NCBI GenBank assembly: GCA_937868485.1
Contig: CALMML010000323.1
Location: 1-33,207, forward strand
Source: an uncultured Myxococcales bacterium
GTDB taxonomy: Bacteria; Myxococcota_A; Polyangia; Palsa-1104; JAEUJZ01
Direction of reading: 5' to 3'
DNA: 33,207 nucleotides
Of this stretch, positions 7,691 to 15,464 are shown piece after piece. The notes below the pieces were generated by a model, which did no database searches, was not told the origin of the DNA, and saw only the letters and a program-made list of their open reading frames with translations. Position 1 is the stretch's first letter. Every line of letters starts with the position of its first letter. The position numbers were made by a program, and so were the translations under genes.

Positions 7691-8620
7691 ATGTCGCTGT
7701 CCCGACGCAGTCTGTTGCGGTTAGGCTTGGGCCTGGTCACGCCTTCAGTCACTGGTTGTAAAACACGTCCGCCGGAGCCCGCGATGCCACAGCTGTCCCC
7801 CGACCTGATGCAGTCCGTCCACGCGCAGCGTCGCGCCTGGCGAGCCAGTCAAGATGCCAAGATGCGCGGTCCGCTGAGTCCGCTCGCACGCATCGACTAC
7901 CAGCACATTCCGCTCGGTGAGCACACGCTCAGCACAAACAGTCACGATCCGCTGCATCTTCTGCCCGAACAGCTCGCGCCGTTCTCAGGACAGCTTCGAG
8001 TGATCGCCCAGCCTGGGCTCGTGCGCTTTGTATCGACGCAGCCAATTCAGCACAACGATCAGCCACAGACGGAAGCGACTCTCCGCAAAGGAGATACGCT
8101 GCTTATCGGACAAACACGCCTGCTTCTAACCGGCGCTGTCAGCGATCCAGGCCTGGCGGTCTATTCCGACACAGCACCGTCTAGAGTCACGTATTCCGGC
8201 CTGCACTATTATCCCGATAGCGACGACTTTGTGGTGATGGCCAAGCTGGTGCGTACATCTCCACATCCGGTAAAGCTCTTGGCCTCACGAGGAGAACCGC
8301 AAGAGCTTACGTCGATCGGCGACCTACACTTTTCGCTGGGAAGTCCGTGTGTGCTAGAGGCGTATTTGGAAACGCCCGACGGTGACACCCTGTTTCTGAT
8401 CTTCCGCGATCAGACCAGCGGCACGCCCGATGGCAGCTACGGAGCCGGTCGATTTCTGCTCGCCAAGCTCCAAGCGGATGACACGGCTTTGCTCGACTTT
8501 CACCAAGCGTGGAATCCGCTGTGCGCCTATTCGCCCTATTTTCACTGCCCGATGCCATCACGGAAAAATCACTTGTCCGTCGCAATCAAGGCAGGAGAAA
8601 AAAGCTACGGCGACCATTAA
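7691..8620 (+). CDS. DUF1684 lipoprotein with Tat-like signal
   Basis: Protein of 309 residues. The N terminus SRRSLLRLGLGL resembles a twin-arginine signal and is followed by a lipobox SVTGC with Cys23, so export as a lipoprotein is likely. The C-terminal part matches DUF1684: FRDQTSGTPDGSYGAGRFL, then LDFHQAWNPLCAYSPYF, then HCPMPSRKNHL and IKAGEKSY. These are the family's most conserved segments. The biochemical role of DUF1684 is unknown. It follows the repeat protein by 36 bases on the same strand, and the region 3' of it holds a strong bidirectional hairpin. Confidence 0.88.
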   Translation: MSLSRRSLLRLGLGLVTPSVTGCKTRPPEPAMPQLSPDLMQSVHAQRRAWRASQDAKMRGPLSPLARIDYQHIPLGEHTLSTNSHDPLHLLPEQLAPFSGQLRVIAQPGLVRFVSTQPIQHNDQPQTEATLRKGDTLLIGQTRLLLTGAVSDPGLAVYSDTAPSRVTYSGLHYYPDSDDFVVMAKLVRTSPHPVKLLASRGEPQELTSIGDLHFSLGSPCVLEAYLETPDGDTLFLIFRDQTSGTPDGSYGAGRFLLAKLQADDTALLDFHQAWNPLCAYSPYFHCPMPSRKNHLSVAIKAGEKSYGDH

Positions 8621-8625
8621 AAACA

Positions 8626-8682
8626 AAAATGCCCGGTCTGTTCACCGATGGTTTCCCATCGAGCGACCAAACCAGGCATTTT
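8626..8682. terminator. Bidirectional terminator between convergent genes
   Basis: AAAATGCC (8626-8633) pairs with GGCATTTT (8675-8682). After one mismatch a GGT/ACC extension follows. Inside the loop a second perfect hairpin, CGATGG-TTTC-CCATCG, can form. On the minus strand the stem is followed by a T-rich run, which suits termination of the RRM gene. On the plus strand it ends in TTTT, serving the DUF1684 gene. Confidence 0.85.
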
Positions 8683-8684
8683 GC

Positions 8685-8709
8685 GTCACGGGCCTGCGCC
8701 CGAAGTGAC
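8685..8709. terminator. Second hairpin right after the RRM stop codon
   Basis: GTCAC (8685-8689) pairs with GTGAC (8705-8709), and GGGC pairs with GCCC inside, with a small GAA bulge. It begins one base beyond the RRM stop codon at 8711-8713 and may stabilise the mRNA end or add to termination. Confidence 0.6.
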
Positions 8710-8710
8710 A

Positions 8711-9058
8711 TTAGTACGACGAGCGGGGAGACCGACCGCCGCCACCACCGCGACGATCGCCACCGAAACCACCACCGCCGCCGGGACGGCCACCGCGACG
8801 ATCGCCTTCCTCACGCGGGCGCGCTTCGTTCACAGTCAGAGCACGGCCACCCTTGACTTGGCCGTTCAGAGCGCTGATCGCGGCCTGAGCTTCCGCATCG
8901 GTATCCATCTCGACGAAGCCGAAGCCTTTGCTGCGACCGGTCATGCGATCTTCGATCACCTGCGCGCTACGGACGTTGCCGAAGGCGTGGAACATCTCGG
9001 TGAGCTGCTCGCTGGTGGTGCTGTACGAGAGGTTGCCGACATACAATTTGGTGCCCAT
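8711..9058 (-). CDS. Small RRM RNA-binding protein with Gly/Arg-rich tail
   Basis: Protein of 115 residues: one RNA recognition motif and a flexible tail. RNP2 is KLYVGNLS (residues 4-11) and RNP1 is KGFGFVEM (about 44-51). Both carry the aromatic residues that stack on RNA. The tail from about residue 80 is rich in Gly, Arg and Pro, as in bacterial cold-inducible or glycine-rich RNA-binding proteins. It probably binds single-stranded RNA as a chaperone or post-transcriptional regulator. The start at 9058 is fixed by a good Shine-Dalgarno (AGGAG, 9066-9070 on the other strand) and by the typical MGTKLYVGNL opening. A longer reading from 9118 has no support. It is divergent from the sulfatase-like gene. 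Confidence 0.95.
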   Translation of the reverse strand: MGTKLYVGNLSYSTTSEQLTEMFHAFGNVRSAQVIEDRMTGRSKGFGFVEMDTDAEAQAAISALNGQVKGGRALTVNEARPREEGDRRGGRPGGGGGFGGDRRGGGGGRSPRSSY

Positions 9059-9065
9059 TCTGTAT

Positions 9066-9070
9066 CTCCT
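9066..9070 (-). promoter_or_regulatory. Ribosome binding site of the RRM gene
   Basis: Read on the minus strand this is AGGAG, 7 bases before ATG 9058. It decides the start. The divergent spacer 9071-9313 must hold promoters for both directions, but I see no convincing -35/-10 pair. Confidence 0.75.
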
Positions 9071-9313
9071 AACGATGTTGCGATTCGAGCCGGGTAAGAA
9101 GCCGAGCGGTGGTAACAAGGCGGCACAGGCAGTCGAGGCTTCGGTAGGAGCTCAAGCGCCAAATGTTGCGGAACCTCTTCAACAACCGAACTAGCTTTAC
9201 CAGCGTGAGGCTATCCCTTGGTCTGATATTTCGCAAGCACTATCTGTGGATATCTCACCCCTTCGCGCTAGCCAGCGATTATGCTGAGGGCCCTTGTAGG
9301 CTCTGAAACGCTG

Positions 9314-11623
9314 ATGACAACTGACAGCTCTTCTTCCCAATCCCAACCGGCCATGGGTGGCTCGCCCGTGGCAGAATCGTCCCAGACTGCGTCGACATCG
9401 CAGGCGCAACCTGATTCCGTACAGACTGCACGCAAGGTTCCGTGGTGGACCGCTGCGCTGTTTGCGGCCTTGCTGGTGGCCATCGGAGACGTCCTGCTCG
9501 CTGCGCACGCTGCGACGACTCCAGTTGCTGGTGATGCACTGCTCAAGGCCATGATCTGCGCATCGGGCCTGCTGATGGCTCCTGCGTTCTTCGTCGGACT
9601 TGCGGAAGAGTGGCTGTATGGCTCTCTGCGCGCCGTGTTTGGTCCACACTTTGTCGCGCGAGGAAAAAGCGCACTGTCGGACGAAGCGTACGATCGCTGG
9701 CTTGCGGCGCTGATCTTGGCGCTGGCGCTGGTGCTGCTCGTCGATGCAGCGCTGCTGTATGGCTTTGTGAAGGCACTCGCGCTGGAAATGGCCAACAAGC
9801 GAAATGGAGCGCTGTCGTCGGCACTGGTTTCGGTCGCGTCGCTGATTGCGCTGCTGCCGTTTGTGATTCCGCTGTATCGGCTGAGCCATCGCTTGGTGGG
9901 TCTTCTGCTGCCTCGTCCGCGCGTGCTGTGGCTGTGCGGACTGTTTGTCGCAGGATCACTGGCGGTCGTCGCGCTGGCAGTGCTGTCCGTCGATTGGCGC
10001 ATCATTCACTTTGGCCCGTGGAAAGCGCTGGCGATGTGGCTCGTGCTGCAGCTAGGACTCGCGCTGAGCCTTGCCAAGCTGCATCGTCCGCAGCTGATGG
10101 GAATTGGTCTGTCCGTGCTCCTCGCAGGCTGTCTGTTTGTGACGATCCAGCAGTTCGGAACCGAGCCGCGAGCCTTGGCGCTGATGGCCGAAGAGACCGC
10201 AGCCGGACGCACGCTGCTTCTGTCTGCGCGACGAGTCTTCGATCGCGATCACGATGGCTACGCCGGACGACTGGGAGGCGGAGACTGTAACGATCGCGAT
10301 CCCAACGTACATCCGGGTGCCGACGACGAACCAGGCAACGGAATCGATGAAGACTGCGATGGTGCAGATGCCGAAAAGATCGTGGAAGCAGAGCCTGCTG
10401 CGGCTGTCCCAAGCACTCCGGTCGTGGTGGAAAAGCCAGCAAACGCAAGCGCGATCTGGAAAGGCAACTGGCTGATCATCACCGTCGATACGCTGCGGGC
10501 GGATCGGATCAATGAAAAGATCGCGCCGAATCTGTCCAAGCTTGCGCAAAAGGGAGTCCTGTTTACGAACGTCTACGCGCAGGCTCCGAACACGCCACGC
10601 AGCTTTCCTTCGTTTTTGACGTCGCGTCTTCCGTCGGAAGTTCACTTCGTCAAGCAGTCGCTCAACTTCTCTCCGCTGACTGGAAAAGATCCGACGCTGT
10701 TTACCGCGCTCAAAGCCGGAGGCGTGCGCAACATCGGTCTGTTTTCGCACTTCTACCTGGACAAAAAGACCGGTCTTTCGCTCGGGTTTGATGAATACAA
10801 AAACGACGCAGCGACGAACCTTCATGACTCGAACGGAGACATTGCAGAGCCGCGCATCACAGCGCAGGTGATCGCAAAGCTACAGAGCCTGGGAAAGGAA
10901 GCGAAGGGCGGACCGAAGTTTGCGCTGTGGACGCACCTGTTTGGACCGCACAGCACGTACGTCGATCATCCCGAATTTCCCGTCGGAAAAGGCTTCAAAT
11001 TCCTAAAGGAACGCTACGATGCAGAGGTCAGCTTTACCGATCTTCACATCGGGAAGATGCTGGCTGCGCTGACGGAAGCAGGACTGGCGGAAGACACAGC
11101 GGTGGTGGTCTTTTCCGATCACGGAGAAGCGTTCGGAGAACACAAGCTCAGCGGCGAGCCGCTCTACTTTCACGGAGAAGCGCTGTACAACGAAGTGCTG
11201 AAGGTTCCGCTGCTTGTGTATCTGCCGGAACAAGCGGGAATCAAGCCGCAGATCCTCAGCGACAGAGTGCGTCTCATCGATATGGCACCGACGGTGCTTG
11301 CGCTGGCTGGGATTCCGATTCCTCCCTCGTTTAAGGGACAGTCTCTGCTTGCGCTGATGCAAGGAAACAAACTACCAGCGCCGCTGGTCGCGATTGCAGA
11401 GATGCTGCCCTGCACCGCGTGGCAAAAGAATGAGCGTGTGGTGGTCGATACCGTCGATGGAACCGAGTATGCGCTGTATGCAAAGTTTACCGACAACCTC
11501 ACCGAGCTGTTCGATCTCGCGAGCGATCCCACGCAGCAAAAGAACCTCGCGTCGCAAAAACCACAGGTTGTGGCTGCGCTCAAGAAGCGACTTCAGTCCG
11601 TCGCTGTGAAGCCAACAAACTAG
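9314..11623 (+). CDS. Seven-TM sulfatase-like (alkaline phosphatase superfamily) protein with MopE-type motif
   Basis: About 769 residues from ATG 9314; a longer start at ATG 9281 is possible, and neither has a clear Shine-Dalgarno. Seven hydrophobic segments fill the N-terminal 280 or so residues. Then comes a MopE-like acidic metal-binding motif at about 309-350: DRDHDGYAG, then DCNDRDPNVHPGADDEPGNGIDEDCDG split over two loops. From about 385 there is a sulfatase fold: VDTLRAD (Asp392) and FSDHGE (Asp602-His603) for metal binding. The nucleophile segment reads NTPRSFPSFLTSR, with Thr427 in place of the sulfatase Cys or Ser that becomes formylglycine. It therefore resembles phosphoglycerol- or phosphoethanolamine-transferase relatives more than a true sulfatase. 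It likely acts on an envelope substrate outside the membrane. Confidence 0.86.
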   Translation: MTTDSSSSQSQPAMGGSPVAESSQTASTSQAQPDSVQTARKVPWWTAALFAALLVAIGDVLLAAHAATTPVAGDALLKAMICASGLLMAPAFFVGLAEEWLYGSLRAVFGPHFVARGKSALSDEAYDRWLAALILALALVLLVDAALLYGFVKALALEMANKRNGALSSALVSVASLIALLPFVIPLYRLSHRLVGLLLPRPRVLWLCGLFVAGSLAVVALAVLSVDWRIIHFGPWKALAMWLVLQLGLALSLAKLHRPQLMGIGLSVLLAGCLFVTIQQFGTEPRALALMAEETAAGRTLLLSARRVFDRDHDGYAGRLGGGDCNDRDPNVHPGADDEPGNGIDEDCDGADAEKIVEAEPAAAVPSTPVVVEKPANASAIWKGNWLIITVDTLRADRINEKIAPNLSKLAQKGVLFTNVYAQAPNTPRSFPSFLTSRLPSEVHFVKQSLNFSPLTGKDPTLFTALKAGGVRNIGLFSHFYLDKKTGLSLGFDEYKNDAATNLHDSNGDIAEPRITAQVIAKLQSLGKEAKGGPKFALWTHLFGPHSTYVDHPEFPVGKGFKFLKERYDAEVSFTDLHIGKMLAALTEAGLAEDTAVVVFSDHGEAFGEHKLSGEPLYFHGEALYNEVLKVPLLVYLPEQAGIKPQILSDRVRLIDMAPTVLALAGIPIPPSFKGQSLLALMQGNKLPAPLVAIAEMLPCTAWQKNERVVVDTVDGTEYALYAKFTDNLTELFDLASDPTQQKNLASQKPQVVAALKKRLQSVAVKPTN

Positions 11624-11672
11624 CGGTACAGAAGCGGTACGGTAGAAGCGGAAACGGCGAAGGAAGGAAGGA

Positions 11673-11699
11673 AGCGCAGCACCCAAAAGGCACTGCGCT
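11673..11699. terminator. Hairpin between convergent sulfatase-like and S9 peptidase genes
   Basis: AGCGCAG (11673-11679) pairs with CTGCGCT (11693-11699) around a loop containing CCCAAAAGG. It sits in the 83-base gap between two converging stop codons, 50 bases after the plus-strand stop and 8 bases before the minus-strand one. There is no clear T-run, so the strength is uncertain. Confidence 0.5.
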
Positions 11700-11706
11700 G
11701 CACGGA

Positions 11707-13734
11707 CTACTTCAGCAGGAACTCTTCGATGTAGAGCACGGTCGCAAAGAACTGGAAGTCTTGGTTCTTCTTCTTCGCAAAGCCGTGTCCTTCGTCTTTC
11801 GCGAGCAGATACCACGCAGGAACATTGTTCTGTTTGACGGTGCGGATCATCTGCTCGGCCTCACTTGCGGGGACGCGCGGATCGTTCTGTCCTTGCACGA
11901 TAAACAGCGGCTTCTGGACGTTCTTGGCCAGGTTCAGCGGCGCAATCCGGTTGAGGAATTCCCGCATCTTGGGATCGCGCTCGTCGCCGTATTCGACACG
12001 ACGCAGATCCCGACGATAGCCTTCGGTGTTTTCCAAAAACGTCACCAGGCTGCTCATTCCCACCACCGCGAGCGCGCAGCGAATCAGCGCACTGTGATGC
12101 GTGGCAGACACCAGCGTCATGTGTCCGCCGTAGCTTCCGCCCGTCACCATGATGCGGTCGCCATCGATCTCTGGAAGCGTCTTTAACCACTTGTACAGAG
12201 ACTCTGCATCTTTGTAGGAATCTTCGCGCTGAAAGCCATTGTCGAGCTTGAGGAACGTCTTTCCGTATCCCGACGATCCGCGCACGTTCGGAAACAGCAT
12301 CGCGACGCCCAGCTCGTTTAGAAGGAAGTTGATGCGACCAAGGAACGTCGGACGAAACTGCGCTTCTGGACCACCGTGAATGTTCACGATCACCGGACGC
12401 TTTCCGGTGAACTTCTTCGGTGGCAGATACAAAAATCCAGAGATCTCACGGCCATCAAAGCTCTTCCACTTCACCAGCTTGGGCTCGGCAAACTCACTGG
12501 TATTGAGTCCGCCGCTTTCACTTTGGGTCCAGCGCGTCAGCTTTCCTGTCGCCACGTTGACCGAATAGGAATCCGAGCTTGCACGCGCAGAGCTGATCGT
12601 CAGTCCCAGCTCTGTTCCGCTGCGATGGAACGCCACACCGGACACAACACCGACGGGAATTTCCTTGAGCGGCTTCAGCTGCTTGGTCTGTGTCGAAAGC
12701 AGATAGACGCGGCTCTCTCCGTTTTCGTTCGACGTAAGCGCCAGCGTGCGACCATCGTGCGACAGATCAAAGTCTTCGATGTCCCACGGAATCGAGGTCG
12801 ATAGGAATGTGTACTTCTTCGTCGCCAAGTCGAAGTACGCAAGCCGCTGAAACTCCGATTCCTGATCGGTGGTTAGGTAGATTCCTTTGCCGTCTTTGGA
12901 AAAGCGCGACCGACCATAGGAGATCTTTTCCGCTCCTCCTTTGGGCGTAAGGAGTGTCTTTTCCTTTTTCTCAATGTCGACGAGCCACAGATAGCTTTCG
13001 TTGATCGACAGCTCTTCTTGCAAAATGATCTGCTTGCCGTCTGGCGAAAAATCCAGCGCGCCCCAGCCTCCGCCCGCAAGCTCAAGCACCAGCTTATCGC
13101 TCGACTTATCGAGCGGATTCATCACCCACAGATCCGTGTCTTTGCCCGTCCGACGAGTAGACGAGTACGCAATCTGGGTTCCGGTGTGATTCCAGATCAT
13201 TCCCAAGTTGCGACTTTTTCCGTCGGTGAGCATCGTGATGTCACCGTTTGAAAGATCGTAGCGGAAGATCTGAAACCACTCTCCGCCACCGACGTCTTTC
13301 ATAAACAGAAAGTAGTCGCCGCGCGTCGGTTCATAGCTCGCGTTTCCGATGCGATCGGGAAAGAACGTAAGCTGTGTGCGCGCGCCAGCAGGAAACGTAA
13401 CTTTGTGAATCTGGGGAACGTCTCCGAAGCGGGTAATGATCAGCTGTTCTCGACGGAGAGGATGCCAATCAGCAAACCCGGCTGTGCGAAACTCTGTGTA
13501 GCGACCCACGCGCTCCACAAGACGCTTCGGAACGGACGGAACACCAGCCACCACCAAGTTATCACTCGGGGCGATCACGGGCTCTGTTGGCTTGTCTGTG
13601 GTCGGTTTTGCCGCAGCAGAAGCAGCAGGATTAGGGGCCGGAGCTGCCGTCGCTGTGGTGCCCGCAGCCTGTACGGAAGAAGCCAACCCAAGCAGGAAAG
13701 GAATTGCAAGAGAGAGGGATCGAGCGTGACGCAT
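11707..13734 (-). CDS. S9 family (prolyl oligopeptidase-like) secreted peptidase
   Basis: Protein of 675 residues with a signal peptide (MRHARSLSLAIPFLLGLASS, then VQA), an Ala/Pro/Thr-rich linker, and a seven-bladed beta-propeller-like region with SPDGK and DLW-type strands (about 60-400). A C-terminal alpha/beta-hydrolase domain follows. The catalytic serine is in GGSYGG (Ser534), the aspartate in QGQNDPRVP (near 617), the histidine in DEGHGF (near 650), and the oxyanion segment is NIHGGP. It probably cleaves short peptides in the periplasm or outside the cell, as dipeptidyl or acylaminoacyl peptidases do. The signal peptide favours ATG 13734. A GTG at 13773 would place the gene 4 bases after the upstream stop. 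A GGAGG lies 14 bases before the ATG, which is longer than normal spacing. Confidence 0.9.
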   Translation of the reverse strand: MRHARSLSLAIPFLLGLASSVQAAGTTATAAPAPNPAASAAAKPTTDKPTEPVIAPSDNLVVAGVPSVPKRLVERVGRYTEFRTAGFADWHPLRREQLIITRFGDVPQIHKVTFPAGARTQLTFFPDRIGNASYEPTRGDYFLFMKDVGGGEWFQIFRYDLSNGDITMLTDGKSRNLGMIWNHTGTQIAYSSTRRTGKDTDLWVMNPLDKSSDKLVLELAGGGWGALDFSPDGKQIILQEELSINESYLWLVDIEKKEKTLLTPKGGAEKISYGRSRFSKDGKGIYLTTDQESEFQRLAYFDLATKKYTFLSTSIPWDIEDFDLSHDGRTLALTSNENGESRVYLLSTQTKQLKPLKEIPVGVVSGVAFHRSGTELGLTISSARASSDSYSVNVATGKLTRWTQSESGGLNTSEFAEPKLVKWKSFDGREISGFLYLPPKKFTGKRPVIVNIHGGPEAQFRPTFLGRINFLLNELGVAMLFPNVRGSSGYGKTFLKLDNGFQREDSYKDAESLYKWLKTLPEIDGDRIMVTGGSYGGHMTLVSATHHSALIRCALAVVGMSSLVTFLENTEGYRRDLRRVEYGDERDPKMREFLNRIAPLNLAKNVQKPLFIVQGQNDPRVPASEAEQMIRTVKQNNVPAWYLLAKDEGHGFAKKKNQDFQFFATVLYIEEFLLK

Positions 13735-13777
13735 TGGAACCGTAGAAACCTCCAGTGCGGCAGTCTGTAGCACGACT

Positions 13778-14203
13778 TTAGGTAAAGACGTTCAGCAACA
13801 GACAGAACACGCCCGTGGCCAAGCCAAAGTAGCTGAGGCTGCGCTCGTTGCGGATGAGCCACGCTTGGACGTTATCGCAAGTGCTCTGTATGCCCGGTGT
13901 CAGCTTGCTGCCAAACCAAGTCAACAGCGTCGCATATCCAAAGCGCAGCCCGAGCAGCACAGACAGCACGCCGCCTCCCATAAAGCCCAGGTACACCATC
14001 GGAGCCAAGCGCACAAAGCCCAGGTACGCAGCCATCTCGATGATGGTCAGGATTCCCGAGATCGCTGCGCCCACACCGAGCATTCCCGATAGCGGAAGCA
14101 GCGCGGTCAGCCAAAACCGAGACGAAGGCCACAGCTTGCCAATTCCGTCTGCATTGGCCAGCGCGGCCAGCACGATAAGGAGCGTACTGCTTAAGGTTCC
14201 CAT
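13778..14203 (-). CDS. Small polytopic membrane protein, unknown function
   Basis: Protein of 141 residues with about four hydrophobic helices: residues 5-20, 30-60, 62-88 and 122-141. A hydrophilic stretch with KLTPGIQSTCDNVQAWLIRNER lies before the last helix. I do not recognise a family. A GGGAG is placed about 9 bases before the ATG at 14203. It lies just upstream of the S9 peptidase on the same strand (43 bases to its ATG), so the two are probably co-transcribed. It is divergent from the glycosyltransferase, which starts 93 bases away. Confidence 0.75.
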   Translation of the reverse strand: MGTLSSTLLIVLAALANADGIGKLWPSSRFWLTALLPLSGMLGVGAAISGILTIIEMAAYLGFVRLAPMVYLGFMGGGVLSVLLGLRFGYATLLTWFGSKLTPGIQSTCDNVQAWLIRNERSLSYFGLATGVFCLLLNVFT

Positions 14204-14296
14204 GTCGAAAGTCTCCCAGCGCGGCGTCAGCCCGTTTGCATCATCTCAGCCCGAGTTGTGCGCGACCGCAAGCGCCCGTGTGCTAGCTTCGCGCCG

Positions 14297-15460
14297 ATGG
14301 CGATCTTGCACATGGTTTCGCTGACCCCGTTTTTGTGGGGCGTGGCATTTTGTCACTTCGCGCTGGCGCTCTTGCTGCTGTTCAATCGACTGCGCACGCC
14401 GAAGCTGCCGCTTGGAGACCAGGCCCAGCGCAATCCCAAGTCGGTGCTGATTGTGGTTCCGGCCCGCAACGAAGAAGCCAACATCGGCGACTGCGTGCGC
14501 AGCTTGCTCAATCAAGACTATCCGGCGCTGACGGTGAAGGTGGTCGATGATCACTCGACGGATCGAACCGGAGCCATCGTCGGCAAGCTGGCGGAGAGCG
14601 ATCGCCGACTGACGCTGGTGAATCCCCCCGCGCTGCCGCCGGGCTGGCTCGGCAAGCCGCATGCGGTCCACAACGGAGCGCTCGGTGCGAGCAGCGACTA
14701 TCTGCTGTTCATTGATGCCGATGTGCGACTTCGTCCGACGGCGGTTCGTCAAGCGGTGGCGCTCGCGGAAGCGCAGAACGCGGGTCTGACGACGCTGATG
14801 CCCGAGCTGGTCGCCGGAAGCTTCTGGGAACGAGCGACCCAGCCGGTGGTGGCGCTGCTCTTGTGGGGACTGCTCGATCCGGTCAAGGTAAACGATCCAC
14901 AGCGCAGCGACGCCTGCGGCTTTGGGCCATTTATGCTGTTCCGTCGCGATGCCTACGAACAAATTGGCGGGCATCAAGCGGTCCAGCGAGAGGTCATCGA
15001 AGACCTTCGCATGGCGCAGCTTATCAAGCAGCACAAGCTCGGGCTGTGCGTCGCGCATGGAACGTCGGTGGTCAAGCTGCGGATGTACGACTCGCTGTCG
15101 GCGATTGTGTCGGGCTGGATCAAGAACTTCTACGTCGCACTCGGGCCCGTGAAGGCGCTGGCACCGCTGCTGAGCGCCATCGTCGCGCTGGTCTTCACGC
15201 TACCGACGATTGCGTTTGGGACCGCGCTCGCGATGACGCTGCTACACGGCCAGCCGCCCCGCTTCCTGCTCGCTGCGACGATCTGTTACGGCGCGGACTG
15301 GCTGGCGAGGCTGTCGCTCTACGCTTCGTATCATGTGACCCCGCGAGGCGTCCGATCGCTCGGCGGGCTCGTGGTGGCCTACATCTTGTGTGTGTCGGTG
15401 TTTCGAGCGCTGGCAGGAAAGCCCGTGACGTGGCGCGGGCGCTCGTATCAGGCGGAATAG
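14297..15460 (+). CDS. Membrane-bound family 2 glycosyltransferase
   Basis: Protein of 387 residues from ATG 14297. It has an N-terminal membrane helix (about 3-25) and a GT-A catalytic domain with VPARNEEANI, the acidic pair VVDDHS, and the metal-binding DAD (Asp140-Ala-Asp142). The segment PPGWLGKPHAV is typical of the hopanoid/carotenoid-type GT2 branch (HpnB or CrtQ relatives), and EVIEDLRMA supplies the likely catalytic acidic pair. Three or so C-terminal membrane helices follow (about 290-375). It probably transfers a sugar to a lipid or carotenoid acceptor at the cytoplasmic face; the substrate cannot be told from sequence. Its stop lies 4 bases from that of the convergent PilZ-like gene. 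Confidence 0.85.
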   Translation: MAILHMVSLTPFLWGVAFCHFALALLLLFNRLRTPKLPLGDQAQRNPKSVLIVVPARNEEANIGDCVRSLLNQDYPALTVKVVDDHSTDRTGAIVGKLAESDRRLTLVNPPALPPGWLGKPHAVHNGALGASSDYLLFIDADVRLRPTAVRQAVALAEAQNAGLTTLMPELVAGSFWERATQPVVALLLWGLLDPVKVNDPQRSDACGFGPFMLFRRDAYEQIGGHQAVQREVIEDLRMAQLIKQHKLGLCVAHGTSVVKLRMYDSLSAIVSGWIKNFYVALGPVKALAPLLSAIVALVFTLPTIAFGTALAMTLLHGQPPRFLLAATICYGADWLARLSLYASYHVTPRGVRSLGGLVVAYILCVSVFRALAGKPVTWRGRSYQAE

Positions 15461-15464
15461 CGGC

